In this document: in pieces, positions 1 to 5,764 of the stretch | Layout of the letters: each line of letters begins with the position of its first letter | How positions within the stretch are numbered: the first letter of the stretch is position 1 | From: UMGS1649 sp045651205 | GTDB lineage: Bacteria; Bacillota; Clostridia; TANB77; CAG-465 | Assembly: GCA_045651205.1 (NCBI GenBank) | Contig: JAZRSA010000052.1 | Span: 1-20,533, forward strand | Direction of reading: 5' to 3' | Length of the DNA stretch: 20,533 bases | Program-made: the position numbers and the translations under genes | Notes under the pieces: generated by a model | Seen by the model: the letters and a program-made list of their open reading frames with translations, nothing else | The model's database searches: none | What the model was told of the DNA's origin: nothing

Positions 1-30
1 CTCTTTGTAAATTAGAAAGAAGGAAATAAA

Positions 31-816
31 ATGAAATTTTTGGTTGTAGGAGATGTAGTAGGACGAAGCGGGATGAATATACTAAAAAACAGTATAAACA
101 GAATAGTAGAGGAAGAAAATATAGATGTAATAATAATAAACGGAGAAAATGCAACAGGTGGAAGAGGAATAAAAGAAAAAGAACTTTATGAACTATACAA
201 TATGGGTGCAGATTGTGTGACTATGGGAAATCACATATATTATAGAAAAGAAGCAAGAGAGTTATATAAATATGAAAAGAGACTTTTAATCCCAGGAAAT
301 GTAACTAATCTTGAAGGCAAAGGATCAGTTGTTATAGAAAAAAATGGTGTTAAAGTTGGTGTTATGAATCTTCTTGGTAAAGTACATTTAGGAGAAATAA
401 ATAATGAGTTTGTAGCATGCCCATTTAAGACAGCAAGAGAATTAGTAGATGTTCTAAAGAAAGAAAATGTAGATTATATATTCTTAGACTTCCACGCAGA
501 AGCAACTGCAGAAAAAATTGCTATGGGTAATTATTTAAAGAATGAAGCTACTTGTGTTTTTGGAACACACACGCATGTACAAACAGCAGATGAAAGAATT
601 TTTGACACTGGTATGGCATACATAACTGATGTTGGTATGACTGGCCCAGATGATAGTGTGTTAGGTCTTAGAACAGATATTGCAGTAGCAAGATTTGTTA
701 CTGGAGAAAAGATAAAATACGAATGTAGTACAAACAAAGCAACGTTACATAGTATAATTGTAGAGACAGATGATATAACTAAAAAAGCAATTAGTATTAA
801 GAGATACAACGTATAA
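31..816 (+). CDS. ymdB: YmdB-family metallophosphoesterase (cyclic-nucleotide phosphodiesterase)
   Basis: A 261-aa protein matching the full length of the YmdB/TIGR00282 family, which in Bacillus is a cytoplasmic dimetal phosphodiesterase acting on 2',3'-cyclic nucleotides and affecting biofilm and motility choice. The metal-ligand set is visible at the positions expected for the family: D8 in GDVVGR, E39-N40 in NGEN, N67-H68 in MGNH, a His in DFHAEAT near residue 150, and the pair in THTHVQTAD near 175-177. The start at 31 follows an AAGAAGG ribosome site about 8 bases upstream. The gene before it lies outside the window; in Bacillus it would be rny (RNase Y). spoVS follows, as in Bacillus, but from its own promoter. 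Identity is well supported; the physiological role in this organism is inferred from the family. Confidence 0.93.
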   Translation: MKFLVVGDVVGRSGMNILKNSINRIVEEENIDVIIINGENATGGRGIKEKELYELYNMGADCVTMGNHIYYRKEARELYKYEKRLLIPGNVTNLEGKGSVVIEKNGVKVGVMNLLGKVHLGEINNEFVACPFKTARELVDVLKKENVDYIFLDFHAEATAEKIAMGNYLKNEATCVFGTHTHVQTADERIFDTGMAYITDVGMTGPDDSVLGLRTDIAVARFVTGEKIKYECSTNKATLHSIIVETDDITKKAISIKRYNV

Positions 817-845
817 AATATTTCTACAATTTCCGACAATACCTA

Positions 846-874
846 TTGAATAAAAAAATCTTATTAGATATAAT
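846..874 (+). promoter_or_regulatory. Sigma-A-type promoter of spoVS
   Basis: TTGAAT (846-851), a 17-base spacer and TATAAT (869-874), giving a predicted start near 881 and a leader of about 30 bases. This is a housekeeping-type promoter. I see no clear sigma-H site, although spoVS is sigma-H controlled in Bacillus. Confidence 0.7.
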
Positions 875-911
875 AAGGGTGTAGTAAATACGAGGTACAA
901 AGGAGGAATAT

Positions 912-1181
912 ATGGAAATATTAAAAGTATCAGCAAAGTCTAGTCCTAATGGAGTAGCGGGTGCAATTGCAGGATTGGTAAAAGAAAACGGTAAAGTTGA
1001 AGTACAAGCTATAGGAGCAGGAGCAGTAAATCAAACAGTTAAAGCAGTAACAATAGCTAGAGGATTTATGGTTCAATCAGGAATGGACATAGTATGTTCA
1101 CCATCATTTACAGAAGTAACAATAGATGGAGCAGAAAAAACTGGAATTAGATTCACAGTAGAACCTAAAACTTTAGTATAA
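912..1181 (+). CDS. spoVS: Stage V sporulation protein S (SpoVS)
   Basis: An 89-aa protein recognisable over its whole length as SpoVS. The N-terminus MEILKVSAKSSPN, the central AIGAGAVNQTVKA and the IARGFM segment are the conserved core of this Alba-like small protein family. In Bacillus it is needed for a late sporulation step and also affects septation, but homologues occur in non-sporulating bacteria, so the gene alone does not show that this organism forms spores. The ATG follows a strong AAAGGAGG site at 899-906. It has its own promoter (846-874) and terminator (1201-1231) and so is a separate unit downstream of ymdB. Composition matches its neighbours. Confidence 0.95.
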   Translation: MEILKVSAKSSPNGVAGAIAGLVKENGKVEVQAIGAGAVNQTVKAVTIARGFMVQSGMDIVCSPSFTEVTIDGAEKTGIRFTVEPKTLV

Positions 1182-1198
1182 ATAATATATTGAATTTA

Positions 1199-1232
1199 AG
1201 ACGAGAAAGAGGATAATTCTTTCTCGTTTTTC
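1199..1232 (+). terminator. Terminator after spoVS
   Basis: A 10-bp perfect stem (1201-1210 with 1218-1227), a 7-base loop and a run of T at 1227-1231. It ends one base before the -35 box of the tRNA promoter. Confidence 0.88.
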
Positions 1233-1261
1233 TTGACAATAAAACATAAAGTGAGTATAAT
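1233..1261 (+). promoter_or_regulatory. Perfect consensus promoter for tRNA-Glu
   Basis: TTGACA (1233-1238), a 17-base spacer and TATAAT (1256-1261): an exact match to the sigma-70/sigma-A consensus. The predicted start near 1268 leaves only a short 5' leader before the mature tRNA at 1276, as usual for stable RNA genes. Confidence 0.9.
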
Positions 1262-1275
1262 AATAGTTGTCTTAA

Positions 1276-1350
1276 GGCCCATTGGTCAAGCGGTTAAGAC
1301 GCGGCCCTCTCAAGGCCGAATCATGGGTTCGATTCCCGTATGGGTCACCA
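1276..1350 (+). tRNA. tRNA-Glu (anticodon CTC)
   Basis: A 75-base complete cloverleaf. The acceptor stem GGCCCAT pairs with ATGGGTC with one G-T wobble. The D arm carries AAGCGGTTA. The anticodon stem CGGCC/GGCCG encloses the loop CTCTCAA, placing CTC at positions 34-36, which reads GAG. The T arm carries TTCGATT and CCA is encoded in the gene. The body closely resembles tRNA-Glu(TTC) as remembered from Bacillus, with C in place of T at the wobble position. It is a single-tRNA unit with its own promoter and terminator. A CTC isoacceptor is notable in an AT-rich genome, where TTC alone can read both Glu codons. Confidence 0.95.
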
Positions 1351-1417
1351 AATTTAGCAGGCGAACTTTTACATATTTTGTAGTTAAGGATAATGCTTGG
1401 TAATAAAAGAAAATAAC

Positions 1418-1444
1418 AAAAAGCGCTAATCACTAGCGCTTTTT
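1418..1444 (+). terminator. Terminator after tRNA-Glu
   Basis: A 10-bp stem (AAAAGCGCTA at 1419-1428 with its complement at 1434-1443), loop ATCAC, flanked by A and T runs. The A run on the 5' side would also allow partial use on the opposite strand. About 70 bases of trailer separate it from the tRNA CCA end. Confidence 0.85.
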
Positions 1445-1509
1445 ATATGATTTCTTTGAGTTTATGTTTGAGTCGAACGAGGAATTAATAAGATGGTAAA
1501 TAAATTATA

Positions 1510-1538
1510 TTGACAGAGTTTATGAGCTTTGATATATT
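1510..1538 (+). promoter_or_regulatory. Promoter for the membrane protein gene at 1587
   Basis: TTGACA (1510-1515), a 17-base spacer and TATATT (1533-1538). The predicted leader is about 40 bases and ends in a G-rich ribosome site. Confidence 0.7.
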
Positions 1539-1586
1539 TGATATAGTATTTTATTATAAAATTAGATGAGGTATGGGGGAATAAAA

Positions 1587-2375
1587 ATGGAAAATAATGA
1601 AAATAAAAACATAAATGAAAACGTAAATGAAAATAAAAGCGTAAATAAGAATGAAAAGAAAAAGAAAAATATATTTGTTAGAGTTGGAGGATTTTTGATT
1701 TCGGCAATTGTTTTTCTTGCAGTAGCTTTTGCTCAAGGATTCTTTGAAGGATTTGTTGAAGAAAAAGTTTCGGGCGGATTGGAATCAATAATGTACGATA
1801 ATGCAGTAGTAGGAGTTTGGGAAGGCGAGATAAAAGGTACAGACAAGACTAGAACAAATTTATTAAATAATATAAGTTTGAGTGATAAAGAAATAGAGCT
1901 TTGTAAAAGAATTGAATTTAAATATGTAAAGGTTCATGAATATGATGATAATGGAACATATAAAGTTTATTATGATATTGAAAAACTAAAAGACAATGTT
2001 AAAACTTTCTATGATAGAGTGCAAGGTGTTTTATATGCAAACAGAAAAAGTTTACACGACTATTACTTAAAAAATTATAAAGTAAAAATCAAAGATATGA
2101 GCAGAAAAGAATTCGATGCTGCAATTGCAAAATTATATGGACAAAAAAATTATAAAGAAATGCTTGAGTATTTTGCAGATATTGCATATGACTATGAAAA
2201 TATAAAAGATATTGAAAGTGGTACTTACTCTATGAGAAAGGAACAAATATATGTAACAGTAGACGGTGAAAAGAATGAAGAAGCTATAGGGTATAAAGTA
2301 GAAAACAAGGTTACATTAACATTAGAGTATTTAGACGTTACTGAAATATATACACGAGTTGAAAAAGATGGTTAA
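1587..2375 (+). CDS. Hypothetical single-pass membrane-anchored protein
   Basis: I do not recognise the family. The protein is 262 aa from the ATG at 1587, chosen because GGGGG at 1575-1579 sits at normal spacing; the ATG at 1566, seven codons upstream, has no site. The first 28 residues are Asn/Glu/Lys-rich and end in a KKKKK-like cluster. A hydrophobic helix follows (about residues 29-50, GGFLISAIVFLAVAFAQ), and the remaining 210 residues are hydrophilic. The basic cluster before the helix suggests an internal N-terminus and an external C-terminal domain. That domain carries many Tyr, Lys and Asp residues and ends in a beta-rich stretch (VTLTLEYLDVTEIY). It stands alone with its own promoter and terminator. 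Codon use matches the chromosome. It could be a lipid- or wall-associated sensor, but nothing visible fixes a function. Confidence 0.8.
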   Translation: MENNENKNINENVNENKSVNKNEKKKKNIFVRVGGFLISAIVFLAVAFAQGFFEGFVEEKVSGGLESIMYDNAVVGVWEGEIKGTDKTRTNLLNNISLSDKEIELCKRIEFKYVKVHEYDDNGTYKVYYDIEKLKDNVKTFYDRVQGVLYANRKSLHDYYLKNYKVKIKDMSRKEFDAAIAKLYGQKNYKEMLEYFADIAYDYENIKDIESGTYSMRKEQIYVTVDGEKNEEAIGYKVENKVTLTLEYLDVTEIYTRVEKDG

Positions 2376-2390
2376 TATACCATCTTTTTT
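2362..2390 (+). terminator. Terminator overlapping the end of the 1587 gene
   Basis: An 11-bp perfect stem (2362-2372 with 2379-2389), 6-base loop and T run. The stop codon TAA (2373-2375) sits in the loop, so the hairpin's left arm is coding sequence. Confidence 0.9.
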
Positions 2391-2395
2391 GCGCC

Positions 2396-2424
2396 TTGAA
2401 AAAGTTAACATAATATGGTATAAT
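2396..2424 (+). promoter_or_regulatory. Promoter for the 77-aa orphan gene
   Basis: TTGAAA (2396-2401), a 17-base spacer and TATAAT (2419-2424), with transcription predicted to start near 2431. The leader of about 79 bases is the longest among the small units here. It shows no obvious strong hairpin and ends in an AT-rich stretch followed by GGAGGT. Confidence 0.8.
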
Positions 2425-2509
2425 ATATGTATGTTGAAACTAATTTTTGCTCCAGTTTCCACATAGTCCATGCATCAAGAAAAAAATAATTTTATTGGAG
2501 GTACAAAAA

Positions 2510-2743
2510 ATGTTGGACATTAGCACTGCAAAACTCGTAAAGGCGGCAATCGACGATCATTTCAAGAAGGAGGTTAAAATCTCTCTTGAAGAGGTTAGCA
2601 AGATGACTCCTGCACCTGTTGTTGGTCTCGGTGGTGGGCACACCATCCTTTCTTGTCAGTATGGAGACCTTACTATTATGGTATGGATCCAGATGAGAGA
2701 GACCGGTACAATCGTACGCGCAGTCAAAACACAGGCTTGGTAA
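2510..2743 (+). CDS. Small orphan protein, 77 aa, atypical codon use
   Basis: The start is the ATG at 2510, placed 8 bases after a strong GGAGG (2497-2501). The longer reading frame from 2447 has no site there and begins close to the predicted transcription start. The product is 77 aa with no signal peptide or TM helix: a helical-looking N-terminal half (LVKAAIDDHFKK), a glycine-rich turn GLGGGHT at 39-45, then a beta-like C-terminal half (DLTIMVWIQMRETGTIVRAV). I do not recognise the family. Codon use differs sharply from both neighbours: all seven Ile codons are ATT or ATC and none is ATA, CGC, CTC and CTT appear, and GC looks close to half rather than about a third. It is a single-gene unit with its own promoter and a GNRA-loop terminator. 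Either acquisition from elsewhere or selection for high expression could explain the codon use. Confidence 0.8.
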   Translation: MLDISTAKLVKAAIDDHFKKEVKISLEEVSKMTPAPVVGLGGGHTILSCQYGDLTIMVWIQMRETGTIVRAVKTQAW

Positions 2744-2771
2744 ATTCCAAGCAAAAAAAGATTTATCTTTT

Positions 2772-2796
2772 CTCCCGCGAAAGTGGGAGTTTTTTA
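2772..2796 (+). terminator. GNRA-loop terminator after the 77-aa gene
   Basis: A 7-bp GC-rich stem CTCCCGC/GTGGGAG (one G-T) closed by a GAAA tetraloop (2779-2782), followed by seven T residues. A strong intrinsic terminator. Confidence 0.92.
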
Positions 2797-2806
2797 TTTA
2801 TACAAC

Positions 2807-2835
2807 TTGCTTTTTTTCTATTTTTTATGTATAAG
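2807..2835 (+). promoter_or_regulatory. Possible weak promoter before the PP2C-like gene
   Basis: TTGCTT (2807-2812), a 17-base spacer and TATAAG (2830-2835). The start would fall at the ribosome site, leaving almost no leader, so this is tentative. It is the only candidate between the preceding terminator and the gene. Confidence 0.35.
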
Positions 2836-2852
2836 ATAATAGAGGTGTAAAT

Positions 2853-3761
2853 ATGAAATTTAAAGGAAGTATTTGTGAAAGTGGTGGGAAAAAATTAGTA
2901 AGTGGCAGATTTGTAAATGAAGATAGCCTTGAGATTTTTGCTACTAAACATAATAACAGAGAATATAATTTTGTAATATTGATGGACGGAGCTACAGGTT
3001 TAGGGAAACCTTATCAAATAGAAGGAGATTTAACATCTGCAGAATGGTATGTAAAATATATAACAGGAGTAATGAAAGAAGAATTGTTATATAATCCAGA
3101 TGAAAATTTAGAAGATGTAGTAGAAAAAGGTATACAAAAAGTAATAGAAAAAATAGAAGAATATGAGAAGAGTAGTGGAAGTAGACTAGAAGAATATGAA
3201 AAACCTTCAGCCGGACTAGCTTTGCTTAGAACAAATGGCGAAAAAACAGAAATTTATTTAATAGGAGATACTCAAACAGTAATAGGCTATAAAGATGGTA
3301 ATGTAAAATTAGCAGATAATCCAAATCAAAAAGCGTTACAAAAATTAGATAATTCTGTAATTAATAGAATGGTTGAACTAGCTAAAGAAAGAAAATGTAA
3401 TGTTTTAGATACAAGAACGGATGAAGAAATAGAAAAAATGTTACAAGTAAATCGTTCTAAGAAAAACAGCAATGAAAAAGATGGTTATTGGGTTTGTGGT
3501 ACAACTAATGGTACTGCAAAACACGGAGTGGTTTGTGAGCTAAATAATTCAGAAATAGAGGCTATTATATTAGCAACGGATGGATTTGATTATTCTGTAT
3601 TAGAATTAGAAGAAAAACAAGCATATATATTTGTCAAAGAACAAGGTACAAGAGTTGTTACAGATTTAATTCGAGAACGTCAAAATGAAGATGAGCTGTG
3701 CAATAAATATCCAAGATTTAAAAAAGGAGACGACCTTACGGTTATATATTGTGAATACTAG
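2853..3761 (+). CDS. Divergent PP2C-type (PPM) Ser/Thr phosphatase
   Basis: The 302-aa protein carries the scattered signature of metal-dependent PPM phosphatases: R19..NED22-24 near the N-terminus, DGATGLG at 45-51 (the DGxxG metal motif), SAGLALLR at 119-126, GDT at 138-140, ATDGFD at 241-246 and GDDLTVIY at 292-299. The aspartates D24, D45, D243 and D293/D294 are the expected Mn/Mg ligands, so it is probably active. There is no TM or extra domain, so it is cytoplasmic. An insert at about 95-117 repeats EEYEK twice. It begins after AGAGGTG at 2841-2847 and its stop lies in a terminator stem. No partner kinase is visible in the window. It resembles the stand-alone PP2C-like proteins found beside stress and surface genes more than PrpC, which sits next to PrkC. 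Substrates are unknown. Confidence 0.8.
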   Translation: MKFKGSICESGGKKLVSGRFVNEDSLEIFATKHNNREYNFVILMDGATGLGKPYQIEGDLTSAEWYVKYITGVMKEELLYNPDENLEDVVEKGIQKVIEKIEEYEKSSGSRLEEYEKPSAGLALLRTNGEKTEIYLIGDTQTVIGYKDGNVKLADNPNQKALQKLDNSVINRMVELAKERKCNVLDTRTDEEIEKMLQVNRSKKNSNEKDGYWVCGTTNGTAKHGVVCELNNSEIEAIILATDGFDYSVLELEEKQAYIFVKEQGTRVVTDLIRERQNEDELCNKYPRFKKGDDLTVIYCEY

Positions 3762-3785
3762 GTGTAAATAACACCTAGTGTTTTT
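3757..3785 (+). terminator. Terminator after the PP2C-like gene
   Basis: A 9-bp stem ACTAGGTGT/ACACCTAGT (3757-3765 with 3771-3779), loop AAATA, followed by GTTTTT. The TAG stop (3759-3761) is inside the left arm. Confidence 0.85.
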
Positions 3786-3810
3786 ATAAAAAAATATAGG
3801 AGATAAATAT

Positions 3811-4029
3811 ATGAGATTATTTAATTTTTTGTTAAGATTAATACTTAAACCAGTATTTGGGATTACTAAAATATTAATGAAGCCTTTCTCACCATTAATT
3901 AATTGGAATATAGAAAGAAAAGCTGCAAAAAAAAGAAAAGAAAAAGAGAAAAAAAAAAAAGAAAGAAAAGAAAAATTAACAAGAATATTAACAACAATAA
4001 GAAAAAAGAAAGATTGCAAAGAGAAATAA
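3811..4029 (+). CDS. Small lysine-rich protein with hydrophobic N-terminus
   Basis: A 72-aa protein after an AGGAG site at 3798-3802. Residues 1-33 are hydrophobic or amphipathic with scattered basics (LFNFLLRLILKPVFGITKIL). Residues 35-72 are almost entirely Lys, Arg and Glu and would form one long, highly charged helix. This looks like a membrane-surface-binding peptide with a cytoplasmic charged tail rather than an enzyme. I do not recognise a family. I see no terminator between it and the PH-like gene 66 bases downstream, and no clear promoter for either, so they may be co-transcribed. The poly-A-rich DNA at 3918-4020 makes AAA/AAG slippage or chance open reading frames possible, but the ribosome site and the in-frame spacing favour a real gene. 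Confidence 0.6.
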   Translation: MRLFNFLLRLILKPVFGITKILMKPFSPLINWNIERKAAKKRKEKEKKKKERKEKLTRILTTIRKKKDCKEK

Positions 4030-4095
4030 ACTGTGTTAGTATTTAGGTAGATAAATTCGCGTAAATTACAAAGTATATATTAGGGGGAAATATTT

Positions 4096-4647
4096 ATGAG
4101 TAAACAAGCAATGGATAATGATGAAGTAATTATATTAGAATATGAAGGTGTTAAGCGTAAAGATATAGATAAAGAAATGAATTTAACGTTAACTTCAAAA
4201 CGCATAATATTTGAAAGAATTTATGAAAAAGGAATATTTAAGAAGCAAGAAGTGTCTGAACTTTTGGACACAATAGATCTAAGCCATATTAAAGTATACG
4301 AAGATAAGGTTCAAGTAAATCAAAAAAATGAAGAAGTAAGTATACAAACTTTTGAAGAAAATATAACAATCATATTTGAAAATAAAAAACAATCTAAAGA
4401 ATTTGCAAGTAAAACAGTTGATGCGGCAACAAATACAACTAAAACAAAAAGAGCGATGAATAAAGTAAAAAAGGTTATCGCAGATGTAGATGATACATTA
4501 GGAAATGGAGCAACATCTAAAATACTAAAAACAGGAACTAATTTGGCAGTTGCTTTTGCGCCACTACCTAAAGGTAAAAAAGCCAAGAAAGTTGTTAAAA
4601 CATTAAAGAAAGCAGCAACGGTTATTATGAATACCAATAAAGAGTAG
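4096..4647 (+). CDS. Bacterial PH-like domain protein
   Basis: A 183-aa protein starting after a GGGGG site (4083-4087). Residues about 10-105 look like a bacterial PH/GRAM-like fold: an initial strand (EVIILEYEGV), the characteristic LTLTSKRIIFE at about 30-40, where an LTxxRI(I/L) turn is the family hallmark, then further strands (IDLSHIKVYED, ITIIFENKK) and a closing helix (SKEFASKTVDAA). The C-terminal 75 residues are Lys/Ala-rich (KTKRAMNKVKKVIADV; KGKKAKKVVKTLKKAA) and probably bind membrane or nucleic acid. Such domains usually bind lipid or protein at the membrane face. It sits 8 bases before the EcsC-like gene, so the two products probably act together. The domain call is by motif only. 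Confidence 0.6.
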   Translation: MSKQAMDNDEVIILEYEGVKRKDIDKEMNLTLTSKRIIFERIYEKGIFKKQEVSELLDTIDLSHIKVYEDKVQVNQKNEEVSIQTFEENITIIFENKKQSKEFASKTVDAATNTTKTKRAMNKVKKVIADVDDTLGNGATSKILKTGTNLAVAFAPLPKGKKAKKVVKTLKKAATVIMNTNKE

Positions 4648-4655
4648 GAGTATTT

Positions 4656-5624
4656 ATGCTAATAGATAAGAAAAAAGTAAACAAAACATTAAGACATATA
4701 GCTCTTGGAGCTATAGAAACAGTAGAAAATGTTACAGAAGCAACTAAAAAAGTAGTAGATAAGTCAGGCAATGTTATAACAGATGCATTAGATGCTAATG
4801 AAGATGGCTCTGCAAATATTGAAGATATAATAATAGCAGCGCTTAGAGCACCTGGTGTAAAGGTAGATAGAGGAGATTTTTTTAGCAAAGAATTTAAAGA
4901 AAAATATGGTGTGGATACAATAGAAAAAGCTGTAAAGAAGAACCCTTTAAAAGCCGGAATAAGTATGATAGAAATAGATGAAATAGCAGATGAGGTTATT
5001 AAAAGTGAAAGAAATTTTGTAACAGGAATATCTGCTACATTAGGGGCTCAAGGTGGTATAGGTCTACTTGCAACAGTACCTGCAGATATAATTCAATATC
5101 ACGTGTATCTAATTAGAATAGCTCAAAAGTTATTGTATTTATATGGTTTCCCTAATATAGATATGGCTGAAAAGAATTATGGCTTTGAGGAAGCTACAAT
5201 AAACTTATTTACCATATGCTTAGGCATAATGAATGAAGTAGACGGCACAAGTAACGCAATAAAAGTAATAGCTAAAGCGCAATATAATGGAGCTAAAAAA
5301 AGAGCTATGAAAAAAATATTAACAGAGGGTATTATCGAAGAAGAAGCAGAAGATGCAGCTGAATGGTTTGAAGAAAGAATGGCTAAATCTTTTATAGCTT
5401 CATCGGTAAAAGCAATGGTCCCTATAGTTAGTAGTGTAATATGTGGAACTTCGACATTTGCTTCTTTTGAAACATGTGCAGATAATTTAAGAGATGTATT
5501 AAAAGATACAATACTGTCTAATCCGGGACATGAGGAATCTAAAGAAGAAAAGAAGCTTTGGAAAAAGCTTGAACAAGTAGTAATTGAAAATAGAGATGAG
5601 CAAAATAAACGAATAGAACAATAG
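4656..5624 (+). CDS. EcsC-like protein with an N-terminal EF-hand-like loop
   Basis: The 322-aa protein has a central segment, about 122-165, typical of the EcsC family: a glycine-rich hydrophobic helix (GISATLGAQGGIGLLAT), then VPADIIQYHVYLIRIA and QKLLYLYGFPN, where PAD and YLYG are the recognisable points. EcsC-like proteins are membrane-associated and poorly characterised; the namesake lies with an ABC transporter in Bacillus, which is not seen here. A second hydrophobic stretch (ASSVKAMVPIVSSVICG) lies near 247-265 and a charged coiled-coil-like tail ends the protein. DANEDGSANIED at 46-57 fits a calcium-loop pattern (D1, N3, D5, G6, D12). It starts after TAGGAG at 4645-4650, within the end of the PH-like gene, which indicates translational coupling. 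Family call moderate; function unknown. Confidence 0.62.
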   Translation: MLIDKKKVNKTLRHIALGAIETVENVTEATKKVVDKSGNVITDALDANEDGSANIEDIIIAALRAPGVKVDRGDFFSKEFKEKYGVDTIEKAVKKNPLKAGISMIEIDEIADEVIKSERNFVTGISATLGAQGGIGLLATVPADIIQYHVYLIRIAQKLLYLYGFPNIDMAEKNYGFEEATINLFTICLGIMNEVDGTSNAIKVIAKAQYNGAKKRAMKKILTEGIIEEEAEDAAEWFEERMAKSFIASSVKAMVPIVSSVICGTSTFASFETCADNLRDVLKDTILSNPGHEESKEEKKLWKKLEQVVIENRDEQNKRIEQ

Positions 5625-5638
5625 AAAAAATATTGATA

Positions 5639-5672
5639 GGCAGATAGCATGCAAGCTATCTGCTTGTTTCAT
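5639..5672 (+). terminator. Probable terminator after the EcsC-like gene
   Basis: A 9-bp perfect stem GCAGATAGC/GCTATCTGC (5640-5648 with 5655-5663), 6-base loop. The T tract is broken (TTGTTTCATTT), so termination may be partial. Confidence 0.65.
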
Positions 5673-5675
5673 TTC

Positions 5676-5704
5676 TTGATTTTTAACGTTACTTATGATA
5701 ATAT
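5676..5704 (+). promoter_or_regulatory. Probable promoter of the phosphohexomutase operon
   Basis: TTGATT (5676-5681), a 17-base spacer and TAATAT (5699-5704). A second, better -10 box, TATAAT, lies at 5715-5720 but without a good -35, so there may be two starts. Both lie upstream of the chosen start codon. Confidence 0.5.
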
Positions 5705-5764
5705 ACACATAGCATATAATGAATGAATTTGGATTTGTTTATATATGTAATAGGAGGATTAAAA

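Noticed and set aside
1..30. End of an upstream gene such as rny
   Set aside because: Stops occur in all + frames in this short stretch, but nothing recognisable remains, so no partial gene is called.
2447..2509. Upstream in-frame extension of the 77-aa gene
   Set aside because: No ribosome site before 2447; the strong GGAGG at 2497-2501 points to 2510.
2653..2850. 65-aa + strand frame overlapping the end of the 77-aa gene
   Set aside because: It runs through a clear terminator (2772-2796), has no SD and is out of frame with the better supported gene.
3666..4019. 117-aa minus-strand frame rich in Phe/Leu/Ser, looking like a membrane protein
   Set aside because: It is the antisense of the poly-lysine coding tract (AAA read as TTT) and spans two + strand genes and a terminator.
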